A stretch of 64,000 bases of DNA from Treponema sp. (GTDB taxonomy: Bacteria; Spirochaetota; Spirochaetia; Treponematales; Treponemataceae): contig JAFZLA010000064.1 in assembly GCA_017551705.1 (NCBI GenBank), forward strand, positions 1 to 64,000, written 5' to 3'. The notes below the pieces were generated by a model. That model was given only the letters and a program-made list of their open reading frames with translations. It was not told where the DNA came from and did not search any database. Both the position numbers and the translations under genes were made by a program. Positions within the stretch are counted from its first letter, which is position 1, and each line of letters starts with the position of its first letter. Shown here one piece after another: positions 41,084 through 50,035 of the stretch.

Positions 41084-42472
41084 ATGGCAGAAGAAAAACT
41101 TGACTTTACAATAGAAACATTGGGACCATGCAAATTTGAGTCCCCCATCAAGCTTTCGAACGTTTTTGGCGACCACAAGGCCAACTACGTCAAGGACGAC
41201 TCTTACGTCCGCAACACAATCAATGTCTTTGACACAAGCAAAAAAGACGACATGACCAGCGCCAACCTCTTGCAAAAGGCCGGCCCTCGCGAAAAGATAT
41301 TTTTTGACCCCGCTCAAGTCAACGCAGGAATCTGCACTTGCGGCGGCCTTTGCCCGGGCCTTAACGACGTAATCCGCGCCATAGTCCGCTGCTTGTGGAA
41401 GCGCTACGGAGTCCATTCAATCCACGGCTTCCAGTTTGGCTACAAGGGCTTCTTTGAAGAAAGCGGCTATGACACCGTTCAGCTTAACCCCTACAACGTG
41501 GACGACATCCACAAAATCGGCGGCACCTTCTTGGGAACAAGCCGCGGAGGCGGACAGCGCACAAGCGACATTGTAGACACTTTGGTTGACCGCCACATCA
41601 ACATGATTTTTATCATCGGCGGAGACGGAACCCAACGCGGAGCCTTGGACGTTGCCAACGAAGTCGAGCGCCGCGGACTCAAGATCGCCGTTATCGGCGT
41701 TCCCAAAACTGTAGACAACGACTTGCAGTTCATCGACCGCTCCTTTGGATTCGAGACTGCCGTTCAGAAAGCCAAGGACGCCGTTACAGCCATCCACATG
41801 GAAGCCCATTCGCAAATCAACGGCATCGGCTTGGTAAAATTGATGGGACGCGAGTCAGGCTTCATCGCCACAGCAACTGCTTTGGCCAGCCACGAAGTAA
41901 ACTTCTGCTTGATCCCCGAAGTTCCCTTTGACCTTGACGGACCCAACGGCTTCTTGCACTACCTTGAAGTTCGCTTGGCCAAGCGCGGCCACGCTGTAAT
42001 CGTAGTAGCCGAAGGCGCCGGCCAGGAATTGCTTAACAAGACCAACCAAACTGACGCCTCTGGCAACAAGAAGCTTGCCGACATTGGAACATTCTTGCGC
42101 GACAAGATCACTGAATACTTTAAGGAAAAGGACATTCACATCAACCTTAAGTACATCGACCCCAGCTATCAGGTTCGCGCGGCCGTCGCCAACGCCAACG
42201 ACTCGATTTACTGCGAGCGCTTGGGCAACAACGCCGTTCACGCCGCCATGGCCGGAAAGACAAAGATGGTCGTAGGCTTGGTTCACGACAAGTACGTTCA
42301 CATCCCGATCGATGTTGTCACTTCAAAGCGCAATGTGGTTGACCCCGAGGGAGCCTTGTGGCGCGACGCGCTCGACGCGACCGGCCAGCCGATGCTCATG
42401 GTCAACAACGCCCAGGACGCCAAGGACCGCGCCTCCAACGTGGCCGACGGAAAGGCAAAAACAAAAGACTAG
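41084..42472 (+). CDS. 6-phosphofructokinase, plant-ATP-PFK-like group
   Basis: 462-residue phosphofructokinase. Motifs: [72 protein letters not shown], and [15 protein letters not shown] with Gly at the position that decides phosphoryl donor favours ATP, while the Lys in PKTVDND is common in PPi-linked enzymes, so the donor is uncertain. The C-terminal 20 residues are Lys/Ala-rich. The start at 41084 is fixed by AAAGGAG. A second, shorter PFK gene is at 56997-58082. Stands alone with a strong promoter and terminator. Confidence 0.92.
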   Translation: MAEEKLDFTIETLGPCKFESPIKLSNVFGDHKANYVKDDSYVRNTINVFDTSKKDDMTSANLLQKAGPREKIFFDPAQVNAGICTCGGLCPGLNDVIRAIVRCLWKRYGVHSIHGFQFGYKGFFEESGYDTVQLNPYNVDDIHKIGGTFLGTSRGGGQRTSDIVDTLVDRHINMIFIIGGDGTQRGALDVANEVERRGLKIAVIGVPKTVDNDLQFIDRSFGFETAVQKAKDAVTAIHMEAHSQINGIGLVKLMGRESGFIATATALASHEVNFCLIPEVPFDLDGPNGFLHYLEVRLAKRGHAVIVVAEGAGQELLNKTNQTDASGNKKLADIGTFLRDKITEYFKEKDIHINLKYIDPSYQVRAAVANANDSIYCERLGNNAVHAAMAGKTKMVVGLVHDKYVHIPIDVVTSKRNVVDPEGALWRDALDATGQPMLMVNNAQDAKDRASNVADGKAKTKD

Positions 42473-42495
42473 AATTGCGACAACGCGCGCAAAAC

Positions 42496-42530
42496 AAAAA
42501 GGCCGCCCCGATTGGAGCGGCTTTTTTGTT
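42496..42530. terminator. Bidirectional terminator between PFK and gdh
   Basis: A5, then GGCCGC ... GCGGCT stem with loop CCCGATTGGA, then T6. Serves the convergent PFK (+) and glutamate dehydrogenase (-). Confidence 0.8.
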
Positions 42531-42532
42531 TC

Positions 42533-42562
42533 ATGTCATGTTCGGGCTTGACCCGGACATCT
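42533..42562. repeat. Palindromic repeat, left-half variant of the 26344 element
   Basis: ATGTCATGTTCGGGCTTGAC continues to CCGGACATC. Same layout as 26343-26371 (CTTGA centre, ATGTCAT edge), with stem changes that keep pairing (TGTTCGGG/CCCGGACA, one G-T). Between the gdh stop and the terminator. Confidence 0.7.
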
Positions 42563-42563
42563 T

Positions 42564-43925
42564 TTATACCAATCCTTGAGCAATCATGGCGTTGGCGACC
42601 TTGATGAAGCCCGCGATGTTGGCGCCGGCGACGTAGTCGGTCTTGCCGGCTTTTGTCTTAAGGCCAAACTTCTTGGCTGTCTCAAAAGCGTTGTCATGAA
42701 TGTTCTTCATGATGCCGTCAAGGCGCTGGTCAACTTCTTCGAATGTCCATGAGAGGCGCTCTGAGTTCTGGCTCATTTCGAGGCCGCTGACAGAAACGCC
42801 GCCCGCGTTGGAAGCTTTTCCGGGAGCGAACAAAACGCCGGCGTCCTGGAACTTCTGGGTGGCTTCGATTGTGCTGGGCATGTTGGCGCCTTCGGCAACC
42901 AACTTGACTCCGTTCTTGATGAGCGCGTCAGCGTCTTTTCCGTCCAACTCGTTCTGAGTGGCGCAGGGGAAGGCGCAGTCAACTTTGACTGACCAGGGGC
43001 GCGCGCCCTTTGTGAACTTGGCTTTGGGATATTTCTTAACGTACTCGTCAATCTTCTTGTGAGCGTCGCGGAACTTCTTTACAAATTCCAACTTCTTCTG
43101 GTCGATTCCGTCGGGATCATAGATGAATCCGCTTGAGTCAGACATTGTCACCGGCTTGGCTCCAAGCTGAATCAATTTTTCTACGGCGTACTGAGCGACG
43201 TTTCCGTCTCCAGAAACAGCGCATGTCTTTCCCTTAAAGTCGTCGCCGACTTTGGCGAGCATTTCGCGGGCAAAGTAAATCAAGCCGTAGCCTGTGGCTT
43301 CTGTTCTGGCCAAAGAGCCGCCAAACTGCAAGCCCTTTCCTGTAAGAACGCCCGTGAACTCGTCGCGGATTCTCTTGTACTGGCCGAACATGTAGGCAAC
43401 TTCGCGTCCGCCTACTCCCTTATCTCCGGCCGGAACGTCTGTGTCCGGTCCGATGTGGCGCTGAAGCTCAGTCATGAACGACTGGCAAAAGCGCATAACT
43501 TCTGCGTCTGACTTTCCGTGGGGATCAAAGTCGCTTCCGCCCTTTCCGCCGCCCATGGGGAGCGTCGTGAGGCTGTTCTTGAGAGTCTGCTCAAAGCCCA
43601 AGAATTTCAAAACTGAAAGGTTGACTTCGGGGCTAAAGCGGATGCCTCCCTTGTAGGGGCCGATGGCGCTGTTGAACTGAACGCGGTAGCCGCGGTTTAC
43701 GTGTGGTTTGCCCTTGTCGTCTGTCCACGGCACACGGAACATAATCACGCGTTCCGGCTCTACGAAACGCTCGAGAACCGCCTGGCTCTCAAGTTGCTTT
43801 TGCATTTTTGCAACGATAGGATCAAGAGTTGTCAAAACTTCCTGAACCGCCTGGAGGAATTCGGGCTCGTTGGCGTTCTTTGTCTGAACGTCCGCCCAAA
43901 TACGTTTAACGTACTCGTTTTTCAT
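42564..43925 (-). CDS. gdhA: Glutamate dehydrogenase, NAD(P)-specific
   Basis: 453-residue hexameric-type glutamate dehydrogenase, interconverting 2-oxoglutarate plus ammonium and glutamate. Signature regions: YKGGIRFSPEVNLSVLKFLG, the active-site Lys in LPMGGGKGGSDFDPHGK, VPAGDKGVGGREVAYMFGQY, and the Rossmann loop VSGDGNVAQYA. The start at 43925 has GGAG 9 nt upstream; the in-frame extension to 43979 lacks signals. A promoter with TAATAT lies about 45 bp upstream. Probably NADP-dependent by similarity to the GdhA branch. Confidence 0.96.
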   Translation of the reverse strand: MKNEYVKRIWADVQTKNANEPEFLQAVQEVLTTLDPIVAKMQKQLESQAVLERFVEPERVIMFRVPWTDDKGKPHVNRGYRVQFNSAIGPYKGGIRFSPEVNLSVLKFLGFEQTLKNSLTTLPMGGGKGGSDFDPHGKSDAEVMRFCQSFMTELQRHIGPDTDVPAGDKGVGGREVAYMFGQYKRIRDEFTGVLTGKGLQFGGSLARTEATGYGLIYFAREMLAKVGDDFKGKTCAVSGDGNVAQYAVEKLIQLGAKPVTMSDSSGFIYDPDGIDQKKLEFVKKFRDAHKKIDEYVKKYPKAKFTKGARPWSVKVDCAFPCATQNELDGKDADALIKNGVKLVAEGANMPSTIEATQKFQDAGVLFAPGKASNAGGVSVSGLEMSQNSERLSWTFEEVDQRLDGIMKNIHDNAFETAKKFGLKTKAGKTDYVAGANIAGFIKVANAMIAQGLV

Positions 43926-44072
43926 TTTTACTCCTGCGTTGCGGCCGAGTTTGAAGCCGCTGCCCTTTAATATTATCAAAATTTGAAGTGTTGTTAAAGT
44001 AGTTTAGCCAAATTTTAGCGCATTTTTTTTGATTTTTTTGGGGGAATTGTCGCAAGCCTAGGACGCGGGCAC

Positions 44073-44101
44073 AAAAAAAAACGCCCCAAAATTGGGGCGT
44101 T
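44073..44101 (-). terminator. Rho-independent terminator of adk
   Basis: Minus strand: stem AACGCCCC-AATTTT-GGGGCGTT followed by T8-9. Starts about 40 bp after the adk stop. Confidence 0.9.
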
Positions 44102-44140
44102 CAAACCTATCGCAAGCCTAAAAAAGGCGGTCCGCAAGGC

Positions 44141-44770
44141 TTAGTTCTTAAAAAGCTTCTTGAACTCAACCAAAAGGTTGTCGGTTTCGATGGCGGCGTC
44201 AACATCCGTCAACTTGTTTTTGGCGCGGTAGTAAGCGATAAGGGGCTCTGTCTGCTCGCGGTAAACGTCCATGCGGTGCAAGATAGATTCCTGCTTGTCG
44301 TCGTCGCGCTGGTAAAGCTCGCCGCCGCACTCGTCGCAAACGCCTTCGGTCTTTGGAGGCTTTGTCAAAACATTAAAGTTGGCTCCGCACTTTTTGCAGA
44401 CGCGGCGGGTGCTCAATCTTTTGATGACCACTTCGTCGGCAATCTGGAAGTTTACGCAAGTAACGTCCGGGCAGAATTTGCCAAGCTCGTCGGCCTGGGG
44501 AATCGTGCGGGGGAATCCGTCAAGGATAAAGCCGTTCTTGCAGTCGGGCTGAGCCAAGCGTTCCTGCACAAGGGCGCAAGTGATGTCGTCGCTGACCAAT
44601 CCGCCGGCGTCGATGATAGACTTGACCTTTTTTCCAAGCTCGGTCTGGTTTTTAATCGCGGCGCGGAAAATGTCGCCAGTCGAAATGTGCGGAATGTTGT
44701 AGTCTTTTGCCACTTTCACGGCAAGCGAGCCTTTTCCGGCTCCGGGCGGTCCCAAGAAAATAAAGTTCAT
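44141..44770 (-). CDS. adk: Adenylate kinase
   Basis: 209-residue adenylate kinase. P-loop GPPGAGKGSLAVKVA, AMP-site ISTGDIFRAAIK, FILDGFPRTIPQADEL, and a long LID with a zinc site (CKKCGANF then CDECGG). The LID zinc cysteines make it the long gram-positive-like form. AGGAG lies 6 nt before the ATG. A family 1 repeat is in its 5' region, and a strong terminator follows, so it is monocistronic. Confidence 0.97.
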   Translation of the reverse strand: MNFIFLGPPGAGKGSLAVKVAKDYNIPHISTGDIFRAAIKNQTELGKKVKSIIDAGGLVSDDITCALVQERLAQPDCKNGFILDGFPRTIPQADELGKFCPDVTCVNFQIADEVVIKRLSTRRVCKKCGANFNVLTKPPKTEGVCDECGGELYQRDDDKQESILHRMDVYREQTEPLIAYYRAKNKLTDVDAAIETDNLLVEFKKLFKN

Positions 44771-44803
44771 GTGTGTCTCCTATAAGGAATATAATTACCG
44801 CTG

Positions 44804-44889
44804 TTCGCGCGAGTTTTGACACGAGCGCGAATGTTGCGGCTTATGCGGCTAGAAACAGATTTTAGTCGCGCATCTGTTCTAATTGCCGC
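44804..44889 (-). repeat. Family 1 5'-UTR structured repeat, copy b (before adk)
   Basis: In adk sense: P1 arms GCGGC (44889-44885) and GCCGC (44849-44845) with a 35-nt loop holding a perfect hairpin AACAGAT/ATCTGTT; 13-nt linker; P2 TTCGCGC (44831-44825) and GCGCGAA (44810-44804) with a 14-nt loop. Ends 33 nt before the ATG. Confidence 0.8.
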
Positions 44890-44939
44890 TATTATTATAG
44901 CGCGCTTTGAGGGAATTTGCAAATTTTATTTTTGCGGGG

Positions 44940-45605
44940 TTAAAACTGATACATTAATCCAATTTTTGGAAGAAATTCCATTGCGGAACTGCCACTAGCT
45001 TTTAATTTATAATCATCATATTTGCAACTACTGAACAAGTTAACAAAAAAAGTCACATCCGCAACAATAGAAAGATGATTTCCAAGTTGATATCTTGCGC
45101 CTATTGTAAAATTCCATAAGATATTGAAAGTTGTATAATCCGTATTACTTTTCGATTCTTTCACAGAGACTTTATATCGATAAATCTCAGGACCAAATGT
45201 AATGCCGGTACCCAGAAAAAAACGAAAATTCGATTTTACGAAAGTAACTTGTGGCTGAATAGAAAATCTATGTGAAAGCGCGTAAGCCTCTTGTTGGTAA
45301 GAACTATAACTGCCATAAGAATAATCCCATAAAAAATCATATCCTAAATCAATGTTGAAAAAGCAAATATCGCTAATATCAAAAACAGGAATATTTACTC
45401 CCATATGGATATCAGGATTAAATGATGTTTTTGAATATGGCATAGCTACAGTTTCGCCAGATATTGTTGTAGAGTTATAAAATGTTTTTTCAGAACCAAT
45501 CGCTCCAAACTGAAATGTTATTCCGACAGGCTCTTTTGCGCTTAAATTTAAAACTGAGATAATAGTAAAAAAGATTACAAAAACACTTCTTTGTAATGAA
45601 TGCAT
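44940..45605 (-). CDS. Putative outer-membrane beta-barrel protein
   Basis: 221 residues from the ATG at 45605, which has GGAG 9 nt upstream; earlier in-frame ATGs at 45611 and 45629 are alternatives. Signal peptide VFVIFFTIISVLNLSAKE. The mature part has alternating beta strands rich in Tyr, Phe and Ser and ends IGLMYQF with a terminal Phe, typical of a small barrel. No family recognised. Strongly AT-rich compared with adk, suggesting acquisition. Confidence 0.6.
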   Translation of the reverse strand: MHSLQRSVFVIFFTIISVLNLSAKEPVGITFQFGAIGSEKTFYNSTTISGETVAMPYSKTSFNPDIHMGVNIPVFDISDICFFNIDLGYDFLWDYSYGSYSSYQQEAYALSHRFSIQPQVTFVKSNFRFFLGTGITFGPEIYRYKVSVKESKSNTDYTTFNILWNFTIGARYQLGNHLSIVADVTFFVNLFSSCKYDDYKLKASGSSAMEFLPKIGLMYQF

Positions 45606-45895
45606 AAACATATTCTCCACAATATTCATAATGAAATTTCATCTTTATATTATGACCACAACACCTTTTAGTCAAGCAATAATTATAAAACCCTGCCGCA
45701 TGTTTTGTAAATTGGATGTCACAATTTGTGACCTCCAATTCTAACAAAATGGCCATTCAATGCCAACTTTTTCTAAAAGTCTCCCATTTTATCAAAATTT
45801 TTCAAAAAAATTCAACTTTTTCCCAAAAAAACACAAATTTTTCCTCTATCGTGTGTATCTTATATATGATAAAAACTTCTGTTTAGGAGCGGTTT
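45606..45895. other. 290-bp AT-rich intergenic region
   Basis: No gene recognised. Many runs of A and T; TATATATGAT near 45861-45870 may be a -10 for the small ORF at 45896. Confidence 0.5.
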
Positions 45896-45973
45896 ATGGG
45901 TTGGAAAACACAAATTGTTTTTTTCCTTGATTCTACGCCCAAGTTGGTGTATATTTGTGGAAGGCGTCGATGA
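45896..45973 (+). CDS. 25-codon ORF overlapping the brnT start
   Basis: ATG at 45896 with AGGAG 7 nt upstream; peptide MGWKTQIVFFLDSTPK and onward to CGRRR. The stop overlaps the brnT ATG as ATGA, so its translation would be coupled to the toxin. No family recognised. It could be a leader peptide, or the true 5' part of a regulated operon. A separate promoter (TTGATT 45927-45932, TATATT 45950-45955) lies inside it. Confidence 0.45.
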   Translation: MGWKTQIVFFLDSTPKLVYICGRRR

Positions 45974-46257
45974 TTTTCGAATGGGACGAGAATAAAAACG
46001 ATGCTAACAAGAAAAAGCATGGCGTGTCATTCGAAATGGCCGTTCGCGTTTTTCTTGATGACAAACGCATTGAGAAGCTTGATGAAGAACATTCAACGCT
46101 TGACGAAGAGAGAATTAACATAATCGGTCGAACTTCCGGCATGTTAATTTTGTTTGTTGTGGCCACTGATAAAAGCGGAAAAACTAGAATCATATCGGCT
46201 CGAAAAGCTGAGCGCGATGAGGAGGCGGAATATTATGAAAACTATGACGCTAGATGA
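45970..46257 (+). CDS. brnT: BrnT-family toxin (DUF497)
   Basis: 95-residue RNase toxin of the BrnT family (RelE-like fold). Family features: FEWDENKNDANKKKHGVSFE at the N-terminus, RINIIGRTSGMLILFVVAT in the centre and RIISARKAERDEEAEYYENY at the end. The start at 45970 overlaps the small ORF's stop. The gene overlaps the downstream antitoxin by 23 nt, the normal BrnTA order. Confidence 0.88.
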   Translation: MIFEWDENKNDANKKKHGVSFEMAVRVFLDDKRIEKLDEEHSTLDEERINIIGRTSGMLILFVVATDKSGKTRIISARKAERDEEAEYYENYDAR

Positions 46258-46438
46258 AGTTAAAAACCTTCCTCCGCTTTCAAAAGCGGAAATAGAAAAA
46301 GCAATGAGCTTTAAAAATACAGATTTTTCTGATTGCCCAAAACAATCAAAAGAAGATTTGGCGCAATTCCGTCCTTGGAGGGAGCGAAACAAAAACTCCG
46401 CCCACAAAACGGAGCCTGAGTCAGCTTTGGCCATGTGA
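46235..46438 (+). CDS. brnA: BrnA-like antitoxin, apparently truncated
   Basis: 67 residues from the ATG at 46235 with GGAGG 9-14 nt upstream. The N-terminal toxin-binding part is recognisable (MTLDEVKNLPPLSKAEIE, NTDFSDCPKQSKEDLAQFRP). Full BrnA proteins continue with a ribbon-helix-helix DNA-binding half (RLD...WFK); here the sequence ends ERNKNSAHKTEPESALAM instead. Autorepression may be lost although toxin binding could remain. It converges on the rarA gene with 8 bp between. Confidence 0.65.
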   Translation: MKTMTLDEVKNLPPLSKAEIEKAMSFKNTDFSDCPKQSKEDLAQFRPWRERNKNSAHKTEPESALAM

Positions 46439-46446
46439 CTTTTTTT

Positions 46447-48909
46447 TTATTTCTGCGCAATCGCAAACAGGGCCGTTTCGCTGGTCCAGTCAAAGGCGGT
46501 GGTTTGGGCGGCGGAGGCAAAGAGGCGGCTTAACTCGGCGGTTTTGTCAGAGCCGATGGCGGCCTTGATTGCGGCGGCGTATGGGGAGTTTTGGCTTTCA
46601 AACCAAGCGGAGATTTCTTTTTGGCTTACGCGGCGCTTTTCTGTGACGCGCTCGCTTTTAACTTCTACCTTAAAGCCTTGTTCTTCAAAAACTTTTTTGA
46701 CAGTCTCGGCGTTCCAGTCAAAGAGCGGATTGTTTTTGTCGCCAAAAAATTTTTCTTCGGCCTCGTTCATTTTTTGCAAGAGCGGCCGCCAGTTGTCCAA
46801 AATCGTTCCGCCCAAAACTTGCTTTTCGATTACCTTGCTCACGCGCTGGGCGGCGCTTGGAATTTGCTGGCTTATGATTATTTTCCAGCCGGCGGGAATT
46901 TTTCCTTCAATTCCACAGGCGGCAAAGGCTCCGCTCATGCTTTGGACGCTCTCGGCGCTAAAGAAGGGGTTCCTAAAAAAGAATTTGTCAAAGACAATGT
47001 TTTTTTGGTAAAAGGCGGCCAACACTTTTTTAAGCAGCGCCTCGTCAACCGCCTGCTGGGCTTGCTTGCCATCTCCGCCGTCGGCCGCCCCTTTTTGGCC
47101 TTGATTATCCGTCTCCGCGCCAGGGCGGACCAACAATATCGGCTTGTCCAAGTCGCCCAAAGTGCGCGCGTATTGCTCAAGCACTTCCAAGCCTTTTTGC
47201 GAGCGGCACAAACCGCAAGTGACGCCTTCGGGACATTTGCGCGAAAGCTCCCACAACAAAAGCGCGTCGTCGGCGTTCCAAACAAGCGAGCGGTCGCTCC
47301 TTACAAGGCGGGCGGCCTCAACCATTCCGTCGCGAATTTTTAGCAATGTTTCGGCGCGGTTGGAATCAAGGCGGCTGCGCCAAGACTTGTCGGCGTTTTG
47401 CAGCGCGCGCTCCTTGCCGCTGTCGGCGGGACTAAAGGTAAGCGACTCGCCGTTTTTGTCCTTGAACTGCTGCTTTAGCAAAAGCGCCACGTCAGAGTTT
47501 TTGCTTCCGGTGGCTTCGCTTGCCGTCGGGTCAAGAGCGCGCTCTCCTGTGTCGTCTTCCAATATGGCCGCGATTTGCAATTCGCGCCTTGCCAAAACGT
47601 CGTCGCGGATTTTGCTTTCGTAACCTTGGCTGCTTGGCGTGTAAAAGACGCGGCCAACAAGTTGGTCAGGCAAATATTGCTGGGCAACCCAGTGGTCGCG
47701 GTAGGCGTGCGGATACAAGTAGCCCGCGCCGTGTCCAAAACCTTCCGCGTCGCGGCTTGCGTCGCGCAAATGGTTTGGAACTTCAACGTCTTCTTTTTCG
47801 ACAGCGGCCAGCGCGTCAAAAAACGCCATCGAAGAATTTGACTTGGGAGCGGTGGCCAAGTAAAGCGCGGCGTGCGCCAAATGGTAGCGGCCTTCCGGCA
47901 AGCCCACGCGGTCAAAGGCGGCGGCGCAAGACTCCACAACGCCAAGCGCGTAAGGGTCGGCCAAGCCGGTGTCCTCGCAGGCGCTTATCAACATTCTTCT
48001 AAAAATAAAGCGGGGGTCTTCGCCCGCGCGAACCATGCGGGCAAGCCAATACATCGCCGCGTCGGGGTCCCTGCCACGCAATGATTTGATAAAGGCGCTT
48101 ATTATGTCGTAATGGTAGTCGCCGTCGCGGTCGTAAAGAACGACTTTTTTTTGAATCGACTCTTCCGCCGCCTCCCGGCTGATAAAGATTGTGCTTCCGT
48201 AAGAAGGCTGCGGCGGGTTTGCGTCGGGCGCCCACTGCACCGGCGTTGTCTCGACGGCAAGCTCCAGCGCGTTTAAAAGCGAGCGCGCGTCTCCGTTGGC
48301 CGTGTCGATCAAATGCTCCAAGGCGCCGCTTTCAAAGTCGATGCGCCAATGGCCGTAGCCGCGCTCGATGTCGTTGAGCGCCATGTAGGCCACGTTCTTT
48401 AAATCTTCTTTTGTAAGCTGCTTTAACTGGAACACGCGGCTTCGGCTTACAAGCGCTTTGTTGACTTCAAAAAAAGGATTCTCCGTCGTCGCTCCGATTA
48501 GGATTATCGTGCCGTTCTCAACCCAAGGCAAAAGCGCGTCTTGCTGCGCCTTGTTCCAGCGGTGGACTTCGTCAACGAACAAAATTGTGCGGCGGCTGTA
48601 AAGGTTTTTGAAGTCTTCGGCTTGCTTGATTGCGCCTCGTATGTCAGCCACGCCGGTAAGAACTGCGTTCAATGTGATGAAGTTGCTTTTTGTGTGGCTT
48701 GCGATTACGCGCGCCAGGGTTGTCTTTCCGCTTCCTGGCGGGCCGTAAAAAATTACGGAAGTAAGTTGGTCTGCGGCGATGGCGCGGCGCAAGAGGCGGC
48801 CCTTTCCTACGATGTGGTCTTGGCCGATGTATTCGTCAAGGTTTCGCGGCCTCATTCGCGCCGCTAATGGTTCATGCGTCTTTGTGTTTTCAAACAGCGC
48901 GTCAGCCAT
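46447..48909 (-). CDS. rarA: RarA/MgsA AAA+ ATPase fused to a methyltransferase-like C-terminus
   Basis: 820 residues. Residues 1-430 are RarA (MgsA), an AAA+ ATPase that loads at stalled forks: MRPRNLDEYIGQDHIV, Walker A GPPGSGKT, Walker B LFVDEVHRWN, then DPDAAMYWLARMVRAGEDP and the tetramerisation region. Typical RarA ends near 430-450. The further 380 residues contain a likely Rossmann-type domain (ALLLWELSRKCPEGVTCGLC, KPILLVRPGAE) and a C-terminal KRRVSQKEISAWFESQNSPY segment, as in AAA ATPases with an added SAM-methyltransferase-like domain. A Gln/Gly-rich insert interrupts it near residue 590. AAGGAA before the start. Confidence 0.85.
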   Translation of the reverse strand: MADALFENTKTHEPLAARMRPRNLDEYIGQDHIVGKGRLLRRAIAADQLTSVIFYGPPGSGKTTLARVIASHTKSNFITLNAVLTGVADIRGAIKQAEDFKNLYSRRTILFVDEVHRWNKAQQDALLPWVENGTIILIGATTENPFFEVNKALVSRSRVFQLKQLTKEDLKNVAYMALNDIERGYGHWRIDFESGALEHLIDTANGDARSLLNALELAVETTPVQWAPDANPPQPSYGSTIFISREAAEESIQKKVVLYDRDGDYHYDIISAFIKSLRGRDPDAAMYWLARMVRAGEDPRFIFRRMLISACEDTGLADPYALGVVESCAAAFDRVGLPEGRYHLAHAALYLATAPKSNSSMAFFDALAAVEKEDVEVPNHLRDASRDAEGFGHGAGYLYPHAYRDHWVAQQYLPDQLVGRVFYTPSSQGYESKIRDDVLARRELQIAAILEDDTGERALDPTASEATGSKNSDVALLLKQQFKDKNGESLTFSPADSGKERALQNADKSWRSRLDSNRAETLLKIRDGMVEAARLVRSDRSLVWNADDALLLWELSRKCPEGVTCGLCRSQKGLEVLEQYARTLGDLDKPILLVRPGAETDNQGQKGAADGGDGKQAQQAVDEALLKKVLAAFYQKNIVFDKFFFRNPFFSAESVQSMSGAFAACGIEGKIPAGWKIIISQQIPSAAQRVSKVIEKQVLGGTILDNWRPLLQKMNEAEEKFFGDKNNPLFDWNAETVKKVFEEQGFKVEVKSERVTEKRRVSQKEISAWFESQNSPYAAAIKAAIGSDKTAELSRLFASAAQTTAFDWTSETALFAIAQK

Positions 48910-48926
48910 TTAAAATATTTCCTTGA

Positions 48927-50024
48927 TCACTCGCGGTTCCACTCATGCGTGCTTGGATAGTACGACCACATGCAAATATGGTTAAATTGCGCGGAATTGC
49001 TTCCGCTTCCTGTATAGTTTTGGCTTGCGTAAATGATTGTTCCCAATTCGTTCAGCTCAGGCGACACAACCAAAATCGCAAGAATGGTATATTGCGCGCT
49101 CAAAGTGGCTTCGGCATTTGTTTGGAATTCATTTAAACTTGAACCTGGAACTCCGTCCGTCAAAAGATGATGGGTGATGCCGCTCGTCGTTCCAACAAGA
49201 ATATAGTCTGCCGTGCAAGCAAGCGAATACACTGAAGCGTACGCGCCAACACTTCCTTCTTTGGCTCCGCCCCAGCGCAAAGTTGAACCGTCGCCATAAT
49301 AATAAATTGTGGGCGCGGCTGTGTTCGTTTCGTTTGTGCAAGAACCAGTCGAATTGAAGAAGCGGACCACGCTTCCGTCATAAACGCAAGATTGCGAAAC
49401 CTTGGAAGAGTTGACGACAGGCTTTGTGTCCGCGTTGTTCGCGCTCAACCCTAATTCTGTCGCGGCCTCGCCGTTCAACTCATAAGCCTTGTAGCCGGCG
49501 TCTCCGCCTCTGACAATAAAATAGGCGTGTCGATTGGCGGACGCGATTGCGTTGGTGCCAAACAAATAAGTTTCTATTCTTCCGCCAGAATTGTAAGGAA
49601 TGACTCCGGCTCCGTAAACGCCAGCCACCTTGCTCCAATTTGAACCGTCGCTAGAAAACCACAACTCGCGGCGGACAGGAACGTTTTCGCCTTCGCTGTA
49701 ATCTTCCCTTGAAATTCCAACAAGGGCGTAAATGTTTGTGGAGTCCGAGGCAAGTTTTAGAACATGGCCTGACGGGGACGGAGTTTTGCTCCAGCATCCA
49801 ACGCGGGTGTCGTCCTTTGCTTTGTGATAAATGTTTCCGTTGGCGCAGTAGTAATCGTCCTTGTATCGGATAATGCTTCTGATGTCGGCTTCAATGCTGG
49901 CTCCCCTCAACTTAACTTCTTTTCTGATGTTGGCGTAAATTACGTCTTGGCAACTTGAAAAAAGCGCTGCGCAAAAAAGAACAAGCGAGACGAAAGCGAT
50001 GTTTTTAACTTTAAATTTTTTCAT
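48927..50024 (-). CDS. Putative lipoprotein with beta-propeller-like repeats
   Basis: 365 residues; signal peptide with lipobox LFSSC near residue 25. The mature part has repeated beta units (DDYYCANGNIYHKAKDD, RRELWFSSDGSNWSKVAG, YILVGTTSGITHHLL) like BNR/propeller proteins. Function unknown. Between the barrel gene upstream (11 nt away) and rarA downstream (17 nt), all on the same strand, so probably one transcript. Confidence 0.7.
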   Translation of the reverse strand: MKKFKVKNIAFVSLVLFCAALFSSCQDVIYANIRKEVKLRGASIEADIRSIIRYKDDYYCANGNIYHKAKDDTRVGCWSKTPSPSGHVLKLASDSTNIYALVGISREDYSEGENVPVRRELWFSSDGSNWSKVAGVYGAGVIPYNSGGRIETYLFGTNAIASANRHAYFIVRGGDAGYKAYELNGEAATELGLSANNADTKPVVNSSKVSQSCVYDGSVVRFFNSTGSCTNETNTAAPTIYYYGDGSTLRWGGAKEGSVGAYASVYSLACTADYILVGTTSGITHHLLTDGVPGSSLNEFQTNAEATLSAQYTILAILVVSPELNELGTIIYASQNYTGSGSNSAQFNHICMWSYYPSTHEWNRE

Positions 50025-50035
50025 CTTCCGTCTCC

